64,000 bases of DNA from Litoditis marina (lineage: Eukaryota; Nematoda; Chromadorea; Rhabditida; Rhabditidae). The stretch lies in assembly GCA_964036275.1 (NCBI GenBank), contig OZ038433.1:54019902-54083901 (forward strand), given 5' to 3'. Shown piece after piece: positions 1-10,528 of the stretch (positions are counted from its first letter, which is position 1; every line of letters begins with the position of its first letter). A program made the position numbers and the translations under genes. Below the pieces are notes generated by a model, which ran no database searches, was not told where the DNA came from, and saw only the letters and a program-made list of their open reading frames with translations.

Positions 1-113
1 TAGGGATTTGTGCACTCTGTACGAGGCAACTTTCCTTTATTCAATGTTAAACACAGCAAAACTAGATTTACGTATAGCCTAAATAGAGCACGTGAAACAT
101 TCAACTACTTTAG

Positions 114-1178
114 GTATTTGACCGAAATAAGGACGGCCTCATCTCAATGGAGGACCTCACTTTTGTGATGACGTCACTGGGTGAGAAATTGTCGGAATCA
201 GAAGCACGGGACATGATTCAACAGGGGGACATGGACCGAGATGGCATGATCGATTTTCAGGGTTCGTTTAGCATCTTATTTCTGAACCTACACAATTTAT
301 GCCCGCACTGAAACATTGAACTGGTGAAGGGAGAGAAAATTAGAGAACGAAGTTTGAACTGTCATGAACATCACAAACGAAAACTTACAACTTTCTAGTA
401 CTTCTAAAAAGTGAATAATACGGGTTTTTGTTTTTCCTCGCTCAAAGGTGCGCGAATGTGCTTAGTAACAAGTATGTCATTCCTAAAGACCGCTCTAGGA
501 GAGGCTAATATGTACACGCTGCACCCCTACATGCTAAATGTCTGTAGTTTGAGTTCAATTCAGTCGTCATTCTAAAATATTGATGTGCGCCCCGAGCAAA
601 CTACGATTTATATTGATTCTCCCTACAGCAGGTTTCATACTTTCAAGAAGTGGTTATCCTCAATGAGCCACCAGTTTCATCGAAATTTAGGGCCAATTAC
701 ACATGCAACCGGGTTGCATGCAACCAAAATGCAACCAGGTTACATGTGTAAAGACAGTTTGGTTGCTTTCCAAATGCAACCGGGTTACTTTCGGTTGCTT
801 TTCAAATGCAACCAAATGCAACCAAAAGCAACCAAATTGCATTAAAAACCGGAAAATGTCCAAAAATTGAGTGTTTGGTTGCATTTGAAAAGCAACCAAA
901 AGCAACCCGGTTGCATTTGGAAAGCAACCGAATTTTCTTAACATGAATTTTGGTTGCATGCAAACCTGGTTGCATGTGTAAACCGCCGAAATTTAGTTAC
1001 CTAGTGGGTTATATCGTTTTCTCTTTGTGTTCCATGGTAAAGATGAATATAGAATAGCACTCATTTTTACCATTAGGGACACTGAACTGAACCCTTCTTC
1101 TGGATTTTTAAATTTTATCATTTAATATTCTTAATTCCAATTCCAGAGTTCATCATGCTGATCAAGAATCAACCTTGA
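114..1178 (+). CDS. Calmodulin-like EF-hand protein, last two exons (5' end outside window)
   Basis: Two exons are visible, 114-261 and 1147-1178. The first follows a 3' splice site (ACTTTAG) and reads VFDRNKDGLISMED..., a canonical EF-hand loop with D, N, D, G at loop positions 1, 3, 5, 6 and D at 12. A second loop, DMDRDGMIDFQE, is completed across the intron: the exon ends one base into the Glu codon and the next exon supplies AG. The protein ends EFIMLIKNQP then TGA. Two closely paired hands followed by a short FxxxI tail are what the C-terminal lobe of calmodulin-type Ca2+ sensors looks like. The 885-bp intron holds a palindromic element at 697-983. The N-terminal lobe lies to the left of the window, so I cannot tell true calmodulin from a cal-type paralogue; loop divergence from calmodulin favours a paralogue. 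Confidence 0.8.
697..983. repeat. Palindromic element built of GGTTGCATxT / ATGCAACC words
   Basis: The ends TTACACATGCAACC and GGTTGCATGTGTAA are inverted copies. The interior is dense in ATGCAACC and GGTTGCTTTxCAAATGCAACC words on both strands. It looks like a small non-autonomous foldback or MITE inside the last intron of the calmodulin-like gene. Only this copy was noticed in the window. Confidence 0.7.
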
Positions 1179-1225
1179 TCTCGGACACGACTTTTTGTAC
1201 ATATTTGACCAAACACATCAAAAGC

Positions 1226-1231
1226 AATAAA
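1226..1231 (+). terminator. Polyadenylation signal of the calmodulin-like gene
   Basis: AATAAA lies 48 bases after the stop codon at 1178, the usual distance for a nematode 3' UTR. Confidence 0.6.
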
Positions 1232-2276
1232 TACATTTCACAGTCATCTTTTTACATGGAAAGAACATAATAAACTTTAAATTATCAAACAAAATTTATG
1301 TTTTGATTACGCAGAAGGCTCACTATCCACTGTACTTTCTTAATTACAATACCTAATGCAATTGCATTCGAAACTGATCGAGTGCTAAACTTGAAACACT
1401 CCCACGTTTCACTTGTGCCATATATAGTTGTCAGATGAAATATAACCAGTATGTTGTATAGCTCGGAGAAAACCATATTAGCTCAGGTTATACACTCTTT
1501 TATTTTTATCCAAGCACTTTATATTATATAGGTCACTATTTCTGCAAAGTGTGAGCAGCTGAGGCATATTTGTTTATTATTTTCAACTTTTTAACAACAA
1601 CAAAAAGAAATAACAAAACCAACAATACCGAACGAGGTAAACCAAGAATCTGGGAGCACAGAAACGAGAAATGCAGAATGATAGAGAGAATCTACAAACA
1701 GAACGAGTCACGCAAGTGATTACAAACTTAATATCTAACTGGTAAAGCATCTTCACATAAGGCCATAAGCAAGAACTGCACCACACAAATTTTGTACAAG
1801 TTAATAACCACAATTCTGACTAATAGACTACACCGGGAAAGCCGGACTGTTCACTTATATGAGATAATCATAACCACGCGACACGATAGTTAAGTAAGAT
1901 GATTCAAAGGGAATATAAATCTAATCCAGCGCTAACGTATCGAATAAAACTACAAAAATAAAACCACTATGCGGTCAAAAAGCGTACATTCAGATGGGTA
2001 AGGGTAATATAAATTGGTCAACAGCAAAGGAGACGAGACGAGAGGTAAATAGTCGAATATGTGCCAAAACAGAATAGTATAAAAACTATTACAAGTACTG
2101 ACACTACTAGCTCTTGCAAAAAACGCGTTCCCTTCCCTATCTATCGCCCACCGGAAGTTACGCCAACGCTAACTAACTCATCAGATCATCGGAAACTTCT
2201 CTTTAATAAAACAAACTATGCATACCTATTCTCGAGTAACTCTCACTAATAACATGATAAACTACATAACCAGAAT

Positions 2277-2432
2277 ACCCCAGTAAGGTTGTCCGAATAG
2301 TCATTAAAATCGAGAAACGGGCTACCTTTTCGCCATTCAATTTGTCTATGTTTGCTGCAAAACACTTATTTGTCACATGTTTCCATCTACAAACGGACTA
2401 CTATTTGGTAACTAGTCGGACCTTACTGGTGC
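2277..2432. repeat. CCAGTAAGGTTGTCCGA repeat family, copy 1
   Basis: About 160 bp. It starts CCCCAGTAAGGTTGTCCGA and ends AGTCGGACCTTACTGG, which are inverted versions of each other. The middle carries the family words ACGGGCTAC and AAACGGACTACT. It is non-coding and AT-rich, probably a MITE. It falls just past the stop of the zinc-finger gene. Confidence 0.75.
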
Positions 2433-2452
2433 ATGATAACAACCAGCCAATA

Positions 2453-5400
2453 TCAAGTGGTAGTCTCTTCTCCCCCCGCACCGTTGTGCATTTGAGGCAG
2501 GGCGTTTCCGATGGCCTTGTAGCTTCGGATGCTCGTCTGGTGATACTTGGACAAATGGACGGCGAATCGAGCTCGCGCGAAAAACGACTGGCGACAGTGA
2601 TCACATTGGTAGGGCGTCAGGCCTGCAAGACTAGCTAGTTTGAAAATCGAAAGTTATAAAAATATGAGTTTTAAAGGCGAAAATAATAAAAATATGAGTT
2701 TGAAAAGCGAAAGTTATAAAAATATGAGTTTGAAAACGAAAGTTATCAAAATATGAGTTTGAAAAACGAAAGTTATGAAAATATGAGTTTCATCAGGTTG
2801 ATGTTTCAGGGACCGTATCACAAGATGAGTGTATTCGCCAAACTGAAAGATGGGTTCAGGTAACTATGACGATTTGTTCCAAATTTGGGCGATGAATGTA
2901 GTATGCGACGTCGTAATCATGCAAAATACACCGGCAATAAGCGCTCAATAACTCGTCTGGAGAAGTCTCGTTTCCGTATCTCACCTTTGTGCTTGTTGAG
3001 ATGATCCTCTAAGAAGCCGATTGTGCGAAACGCCTTCGTACACCCCTCCCAGGTACACTTGTGTTTCAGCTCCTTCACGCGCTTCTTGCACTCGCTGTAC
3101 TGTCGGGCGTGCACCTGGAACATTCAATCGACAATAATATGTTGCCTTTGTCAACATACGACGAATGAAACCCAAAACCTACGCTTTGATCGAAAATGTT
3201 TGCAAAACTATGCATAAAGCAAGTTGTGACATAGTATCTCTAAACCTTCATGAACACTAAAATATTGTAAATTCGAAGGCAAGAGAACCGAGCGCGACAT
3301 TTCTCAATTCTACATGGAGGTCCCATTCCTAATCCTACGATGCCCCATTATCTGCAACCTCACATCCTCTATACTGAACAATTACCACGAATAAACAATA
3401 TCATTCATGGACGCTTCCATAGTGCTACCACATGTCATATTCTTCTGTTACAAACGAGCTTCAAACTTCAAACGCTGAAAACTCAGAAACTCACTCGTTT
3501 CACGTGCTTCTTGAGAAGATAGATAGTAGAAAAGTTGCCAGCGCAATTCGAACAATCGTAGCCACCTGAAGCAAGTCGACGTTGAAATATGCAATGATAG
3601 TTATATGATACATAGAACTTATTTAAAAACTTGGCACCATCAGTTCACCATTGAAACTAATTGAGTCTGAAGAGAAACAGCACCCCGCCAAGAGAGAAAA
3701 GGTGGGGGTAGCTTGATGACAACTTATGAGTTTCCGTCAAAATAACAGATAAATCACTAAAAACTACGTGGAAATCCAAGTTATGTTAACCGGTTCAAAA
3801 CTACGAGTTTTCCAGCCAGGGGGTCGCAAATGCCCCGTAGGAGCAAAAAAGTTACAAATTAGGTTCAATTTCGAGACTTTTTTCAGAATATGGGAGAATA
3901 TTCTGTGTGGTGAATACAATTTATTAGAGGGGGGGGGGGGGGAGGCCGTATTAGGTTCAAAGTTGGGAAACTTTGTGGCACCTTTCCGCCCCTACCTAGC
4001 GAGTTCTTTGTGGCCAGTCCGACATGACTTCTATTCTCTCCGGCCTTCTCCGGGTTCCAGTCCCCATCCTCATCCTCTTCATCCGACGACGACAGCATCT
4101 GATCCTCGGCCAACGTCGTCGTTGATGACGTCATCGTTGTCTCACTCTCCGTCAGAACACTACCATCACCACAACTGGGCACACCTAAACGATCAAATGG
4201 GACATTATGCATGGCAAATAAACTCATTGAGAACGTATTCAAAGATTAATGCCATATATTGAACGTTTACTGTGCTAGATAAGACATCTTCTATACTACA
4301 AGACGGTGCACGGCTGAGTTGAACTGGAAGATCCAACTTGCTACTTGTTTTGTATATCTTCTACACGTGAGCTAAGTTCATACACCAGCAAGGTTGTCCG
4401 AACAGTCAGAAAAAGACTACTTTTCAGCCGAAAAGATACAAATCGGTCTACTTTTTTGAAAAAATCCTAAATTTTCACGTATTTACATATGAAAACGGAT
4501 TACTTTTTGTTGCTTAGTCGGACCTTACAGGTGTATGGCTAAGTTGCATAGCTCAAATATTTCCTTGCAATTACAAAGCTCAAAAAACAAATGCAGCCGG
4601 GAAAACCAACTCACGTCTGGTGAGCACTTGTGGGGCCGGCATCTCGACTGCGAAATTCGGATGCATGGTAGAGATGTGCATTTCCAGCTGGTCCAGATGC
4701 ACCCTCTCGTCACAATCGACCATCGGACACAGAACACCGCTGCCGTGCAGGCTGCAACCATACCCCCATATAACAGGCGACTTTGTTGTGCACAAAATTT
4801 TAATGAAAATCAGGTTTCTTTAACTGAAAACTGGTCGAAAATTCAGATTTTCAACAGTAAAGTTCGACAATTATTGAAATTTGGGGCGATTTTGAAGAAA
4901 ATTGGGTAAATCAGTGAACCATTCAACAAAGTTGCCCTACGTTTGCATACCCCAGTAACGTATGTTCGAATAGCCAGAAAAAAAAACCGAAAAACAGCCC
5001 ACTTTTAAGCCGAAAACGAGAATTTCACCAGTTTTGATGGAAAACTCACAACTTTCATTTCACGTGTTCAAATCTGAAAACGGACTTCAATTCGTCGAAC
5101 AGTGCTGAGCAAACCGTGACAATGATTCAACACTAGACATTAACTCAAATCTCTGAGAAAAAATCTCATTCTGGAAACATTCGCGTTCCTCCTGTTCCTT
5201 AAAGGTGCTACCATTTTTTGACAAAATTCAACCCAGAAAATTCCACTGGTATATGTTCAACTACAGTGCCCACTGGGCAGTGGGCGGCTCCCGTAAAATT
5301 TCTCTCTACAGTCAGTACATCTTTCAAGATCACATCTCATCTAATAACCCAAAAAAGAGAAGTATAACTATACGTACAGTTGAATATGTTCATCCAGCTC

Positions 5401-8400
5401 TTGTGTCGTATCTACTTGGAACTGGCAGTGTGGACAGATCAGCTGGGGACCAGTGGGGTTCCTTCCGCGGGCCGCCGCCAGAGTCGGATCTCGCGGCAAA
5501 CAGCTGGAGATAGAAGAGACCGCACCCACGTGGTGCACAGATGACAGATGGGCCCTGAAATACATACCAGTGAGCAGTGAAGGTCATACTCCTGAAAGTT
5601 GTCCGAATAGTCAAAAAAACATCGACTCTTCTGCCGAAAATGCAAACATTTTTCCATTTTTGTTGCCAAATCATCAATTTTCACGTTATATTTTACAAAA
5701 CGAACCCCTATTTCGTTTCAAATATGTAAAACTTCGTGACTTTCCACCAAAACAGTCCAATTTCCAAGATTTTGAAACGATAGTAGTCCGACTTGGGAAC
5801 GTTTCAGGCTATTCGGACGACTTTCTCGAAGTATCGCTACCTTAGATTAAGAAGACGAAAATCACCTGTCACCTCGTTCGGTTCAATATACTGAAAATGT
5901 CGAGGTTTTATAAACTGCCGAAATACGAAACATAGCGTCAAACTTCACGCCTTCTGATCATGATGCAAAACTCTCTCAAAATTTCTTTCACCCTCATTTT
6001 CTGTCCATAATCCATAATCTTTGAACAAACTCACTTTAGCTGTTGTTTCAGCAACATGACCTTGCAGCCGGGTACGGTACACTGGAATTGTCGTCCACTC
6101 TGGTGCACTTGCTGGATATGACGTCGAACGTAAGCGGCTTTCTGAAAGAATAACAGTTACGAACACAGCTACAAATACCAGTTGTTCTGAACTCAGAAAC
6201 CACACAGATCAAATAGATAATTTGTTTCAACTGTTCTCTATTCGATTATTCACCCAAGGCGAAGCAGATCGATTTCAAGTTTTTTCTACAATTTCCGAGG
6301 TCACATACAAACTCATAAACCATTTTAAGCCTCGGAAGATCGCAAACGAATACTTTTCGTAGCTTGTAAAAGCGAGAAAACTACAATAAAACCCACCTTG
6401 TTACTATATCCGCACTTCTCGCAATAGTGGGACAACGGATGCATAACTGACAGATGTTTTCGCTGCTCCGACTGAGTATCGAAAACAGCTGTACAAGATA
6501 AACACTTGAAGCGCCCTGGAACAAATTTAGTTTTAGAACAGAGTGTTGCACATTAACCACAATGCCCTGCCCTTTTATGGAGAAATTCGAAAAACGGACT
6601 ACTTTTTAGCCGAAAAGATGAAAATCGGTCTACTTTTGATGAAAAATCCTAAATCATCACGTGTTTACATCTGAAAACGGATGAATTTTCGTCGCTTAGT
6701 CTGACCTTACTGGTGTATGGATATAGCAACTGTTGATGTAAACACATGAAGCTTCACATTACTTTATCAATACACACTTTCTGTTCAAAACGTCGTACAT
6801 TACTGGGCTAAGCAGCACAATTCACCTCAAAGTTAGTAGTTAGGTAAAATGTGTGGTACTAGACATAGAGAGAACTCACCTTTCGTATGATTGCTCGCTA
6901 GATGTAGCTTCAGTTTACTCGGAAACGATGCCGTAAAGTCGCAGTAGTCACACCTGAAAGCATAGAAAGATCTCCAAAAATATTGTACTATTCCATTTCG
7001 TCGTATACTTGTGAAGACTATTAGCAAGACCGAATCCGAAACGTGAAGTTTAACGTTTGTCAGAGTAATCAGAATCAGAGTAGACTTTTGTTGTGTATTT
7101 GTATATTTTATTGGCACAAACGTTTTGTGCTCACATCGGAAAGGTTCGACTATTCATCAATGAATCCATGTTCGAATTAAAAGTTGAGCAAATTAATTGT
7201 TTTCGAATAATTTGGGTTCTTGGTCGAGGTACTGCAATGATACTGCAATTTGTGGTGGTGTATAGTTGAAAAGTCAGAGAACAGGCCATTTGAGCCCGCA
7301 CCCACTCAAACACCCCAAAGCACCCTATCTAAAAGGGGCTTGAAGGTTTTAAACTTTTCTTCTAAGTACTACAGAGAGCACAACTGACGAGTATCTGGTC
7401 GCATTCAGGTCTCGACGTCGCTTTGCGTCCGCATTCCGTATCTGTCTGTACTCCGTCGACCAGGCTGCCGGCAATTTATCCCGTCGCCTACTTTTTGCTC
7501 TGGTGGTTGAAATCAACTCGGCATTTCTCTTTATAGGACCTGGAACATACATAAAATACCCCTTTTTTCGATGTTGACTGATGCTCACTTTTGCCCAATT
7601 TCGATCGACATATAATCCCTTTTCGGGAAAATTTTGATTCGTACTATCATAATACACAATTCAGGACAAAAATACGACTATATTTCTTAACACATGCTCA
7701 CTTTTTTCACCCTGGTCTGGAAATATTTTACGTATGATCTGGAACTAGACGATTTCTAGAAAATTATCAGATATAGATGAGTATTATCAGATCATAGCTT
7801 TAAGAAACATGAGCAAATAATAAAGAGCAAAAATCATCACAATGAGAAACATCTAACGTCTCCCAGTTCATAGCAAGAAATCTTCCGACACAAAATACTT
7901 CTGTTCAAATGAGGATACCATTCACCTATCTAAAATTTCACATCTATGCGAATGTTCTTGATAATCGATGTTTTCTGACACAATACGTACCTAACTCCGT
8001 CGGCTCAAGTTTGATCGGGGGCATTTCAGTTTCCTCCAGAATAGGATCAAGTGAAGTGTCATTGGTCCTTTCCGAGGCAGAATCAACACCTGGAAACATT
8101 AATTAAAACACTGTATAGATAGAACACTTTTTTTGTAACACTTTACAAGCAATCATATTCAGACCAAATACTTGATCTTCCCAGGTGTTACGAACACATG
8201 GGGTACCGGCGAAACCAAATTAAACAGAAAACTTTACGAATAAAGACCTCAACAGTGATACTTCCTTCTTTTTCGTGAGAAATCATATCTCAGAGTTTTT
8301 TCAGATCACTTTGGGTACAGACAGATCAGGCTAACACCAAGTAGACACCTAACATGCACGAAACGTCCCATGAACAATAAACGATCTACCTTGGTGAGCA

Positions 8401-9604
8401 AGTTGCTCGGGAGCTGATGTTGACATTCCTGCCGGAGATGAAACATTGAAAGACGGTTGACAGGATTCATCACCAATGAAAGTGTTCTTGGGAGGTGACA
8501 TCATGTGAACATCGTTCTCTTCGTTCGAGCCGGAAATTGAAGACGACTTACTGAAATATTAACTTTTTTATTTGAAAAACCGATAAGATAAATACACGAA
8601 ATTTGTCAATTTGTTAGAAACACAGAAAAAAATTCATATTTTATCGTCTCCCACCTTCTTTAAACAGAGTGAATTGTTAATCGTTATGAAAGTTACGTAC
8701 TATCGCATATTGACTGATTTACTGTGCTCACCCTGAAGCCCTGATATCCTCAGTCGCAAATGACGTTCCCGGAGTACACGTACAACCCTGATCCACTTTT
8801 TTGCTCTTGGGAGGTCGCTCACGTTTGGGAGGATCGCCTGAAACAGTCAACTAGATTTGGAGATGGAAAAAACCGGCTTTTGGATTACATGAATGTAGTT
8901 GCAAGGTACAGAGCCAAGCTAAAAAAACTGACATACCAACATTTTTCATCTTTTAGAAATGTTCGAAAAACGCCTTCAAACGCCCGGAAAACGGTATTCG
9001 GCAATAGACAAATCTATGAATTGTAAGTCTGTTGTGTAAAGCCAAACTTCTAACCTAAACTGCAGCCGTCCAGATCCCTTCTGCACGAGCTGACACGCGT
9101 CACCACAGAACTTTCGTCATCAGAATCTGTGCCAACGTCATCATCGATCGATACGAACTGAGTGGACGAACTGTTCCTTCCCGAAGGGGACGGGCCAGCT
9201 TCTGCAAATATAGAGTTTGACCAAATTTGAGTTGTAGTTTGAACTTCGTAAAACACAGTTCTGGAAATTTTTATTGAACGCAGACCAAATTACAAACAGA
9301 GCAGAGTGGAACAACAGTTTCCGTTATGCCTCGGCCTTCCCTAAACGATTCATATAGCCTACTGCCTACAGCTCCCAAGCTCTTTAAAATGCTCATGAAC
9401 AGTCTCTTTAACGGGGGGACTCGGAAATTAAATGAAGTACTACAAGAAAGGTTGATAGTTCTGAATGTTTCATTGATAATCTTAGATGATCATTCGAAAT
9501 AGAAGTGATCGGTGCTCACCGTTCCCCCTATGTGATTCTTCATGTATTTGTAAATCCGTCTCCGACGTGCATAGGACACCACAGTCGACACACTCGAAAG
9601 ACAT
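2453..9604 (-). CDS. C2H2 zinc-finger protein with ten fingers, about 640 aa
   Basis: Fifteen exons read in one frame: 9604-9520, 9201-9055, 8837-8732, 8550-8390, 8089-7991, 7539-7389, 6953-6880, 6515-6397, 6141-6035, 5554-5378, 4751-4615, 4184-3996, 3565-3495, 3114-2985, 2622-2453. The ATG is 8 bases after TTTCAG, a trans-splice type start. Finger 1 (CVDC...HEESH) sits at the extreme N-terminus. A low-complexity Ser/Asp-rich linker follows. Fingers 2-7 run from CDYC...HLASNH through CPMVDC...HISTMH. An acidic Ser/Glu/Asp spacer then leads to fingers 8-10 (CSNC, CTWEGC, CDHC...HLSKYH). Several fingers are split by introns. Fingers 5 and 7 have CX4C with only 11 residues before the first His. 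The spacing implies a nucleic-acid-binding nuclear protein. It lies downstream of the IL-17-receptor gene, and I recall a C2H2 gene (F56D1.1) at the matching C. elegans position, but orthology is not tested. Confidence 0.85.
2641..2790. repeat. Five-copy 30-bp minisatellite
   Basis: Five head-to-tail units of 29-31 bases, each ending in AAAATATGAGTTT and starting with a variant of GAAAACGAAAGTTAT. They sit in the last intron (2623-2984) of the zinc-finger gene. Confidence 0.9.
3929..3942. repeat. Poly-G run in a zinc-finger-gene intron
   Basis: An uninterrupted run of about 13-14 G on the plus strand, inside the intron below exon 4184-3996 of the minus-strand gene. Simple homopolymer. Confidence 0.9.
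4381..4537. repeat. CCAGTAAGGTTGTCCGA repeat family, copy 2
   Basis: Starts ACACCAGCAAGGTTGTCCGA and ends AGTCGGACCTTACAGGTGT, near-perfect inverted ends. It lies in an intron of the zinc-finger gene. Confidence 0.8.
4945..5105. repeat. CCAGTAAGGTTGTCCGA repeat family, degraded copy 3
   Basis: The left end CCCCAGTAACGTATGTTCGA and the internal AAACGGACTTCAATTCGTCG are recognisable. The right end has decayed. Zinc-finger-gene intron. Confidence 0.55.
5592..5815. repeat. CCAGTAAGGTTGTCCGA repeat family, rearranged copy 4
   Basis: Begins CCTGAAAGTTGTCCGAATAGTC and has AGTAGTCCGACTTGGGAACG on the right, both related to the family ends. It supplies the apparent 3' splice site of a spurious 24-nt exon candidate at 5568-5591. 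Confidence 0.45.
6581..6720. repeat. CCAGTAAGGTTGTCCGA repeat family, copy 5 (left end lost)
   Basis: The internal AAACGGACTACTTTTTAGCC and the right end CTTAGTCTGACCTTACTGGTGT match the other copies. The left terminal repeat is missing. Confidence 0.65.
7702..7716 (-). other. Candidate 15-nt cassette micro-exon of the zinc-finger gene
   Basis: The 15 bases ACCAGGGTGAAAAAA lie between ATTTCCAG and GTGAGC, both good splice signals. The length is a multiple of three and the phase (1) matches both flanking exons. It can therefore be included (adding DQGEK) or skipped without shifting the frame. RNA evidence is not available here. Confidence 0.4.
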
Positions 9605-9606
9605 GA

Positions 9607-9620
9607 TCCTAACTGAAACA
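9607..9620 (-). promoter_or_regulatory. Trans-splice acceptor and start of the zinc-finger gene
   Basis: On the minus strand CTGTTTCAG is followed by TTAGGATC and then the ATG at 9604. An 8-base leader after a strong 3' splice site, with no visible upstream exon in frame, is the usual sign of spliced-leader addition. Confidence 0.55.
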
Positions 9621-10528
9621 GTTGGGTGAGATTGTCTCTTCTCTGCATAAACGACATCAGAACATTCATAAACACACCTTTTTAACGCCAGCCGATCAGC
9701 AAATTTTAAAAGCTACTGCTGCAAACGTAAGGAAGATCCTGCCATCAACACTCAAATTACAACCAACTTCCCCAATAAATCCTCCGAACTTGACTGCCAC
9801 ATAACCATTAACCAATATCCGTTTGAAAACAGTGCTGTTTACGAGTCTCAATCAACGTCAATAATTCTCAGTCATAATCTGTATAGTCACTCGTCCTTTT
9901 CTTTGACTAACCTGAATTGGGCAGCTACCGAAAATTGTAATGATGAGAGGTGTATCCGCGGTATCATTAGACAAAAATGAAGCCTTCCTCACTCTACAAC
10001 AGTTCGACAAATCATGCGAATTTAAAACGAAAATCAAACAATTCAAGTCTCCAAAGCCAAAAACCAAAAAGGTAAGTCAGATGGATTGAACCATAACACC
10101 GAAGGGAAGCAAAAATAGCGCAAAAATACATTTTCATCATCACAAACACGAGAAGACAACACATTTTCGATAACAATAAAAGACGTAGAAGAGGAAAACA
10201 CTAACAAATCAGGACTAAAATGAATAACAAACTAAACTAGCCTAGATACAAAATGGAAACTAGTTCCACAGAAAACTGACAAACACAACAATTCAAATTG
10301 TACAGTACATTGATAAGACCATGTTGAAATCACCACAATGTAATATTTTAGCAACCAGAAACACTACCAGAAGTTTGACAAAAACCTAGCTCGCACTCAA
10401 AACCATGAAAAAAGTCCCATTCATTTCATGAGCGGGTTTTCAGTCTCCAACCGTTCTTATCGTAATAAAAACCAAAACGACGTCACGGATAAGATTCCGA
10501 CAACTATCAATCAATAGATTCTTGCATC
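9613..10528. other. Intergenic between the IL-17 receptor and zinc-finger genes
   Basis: Both neighbours are on the minus strand, about 0.9 kb apart. I see no exon with paired splice signals and no repeat family in this stretch. The zinc-finger gene has its own 3' splice site at its start, so it could be a further cistron of the upstream transcription unit or have its own promoter here; the sequence does not decide. Confidence 0.5.

Larger units (their letters stand above)
1179..2452. other. Intergenic, between convergent calmodulin-like and zinc-finger genes
   Basis: After the AATAAA at 1226 I see no coding pattern with splice signals. A copy of the CCAGTAAGGTTGTCCGA repeat family lies at about 2277-2432, probably in the 3' UTR of the minus-strand zinc-finger gene, whose stop is at 2455-2453. 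The rest is AT-rich sequence without recognisable content. Confidence 0.6.

Noticed and set aside
2453..2622. An apparent one-base frameshift in the last zinc finger
   Set aside because: It came from miscounting a run of T. With five T (positions 2580-2584 on the complementary strand) the finger reads [22 protein letters not shown] without a break.
2641..2790. A CRISPR-like array
   Set aside because: Units are contiguous with no unique spacers; it is a tandem minisatellite in a nuclear intron.
5568..5591. A 24-nt exon in the zinc-finger gene
   Set aside because: Its acceptor lies in a rearranged repeat copy, and inclusion would disrupt finger 5, which is near-canonical when the flanking exons join directly.
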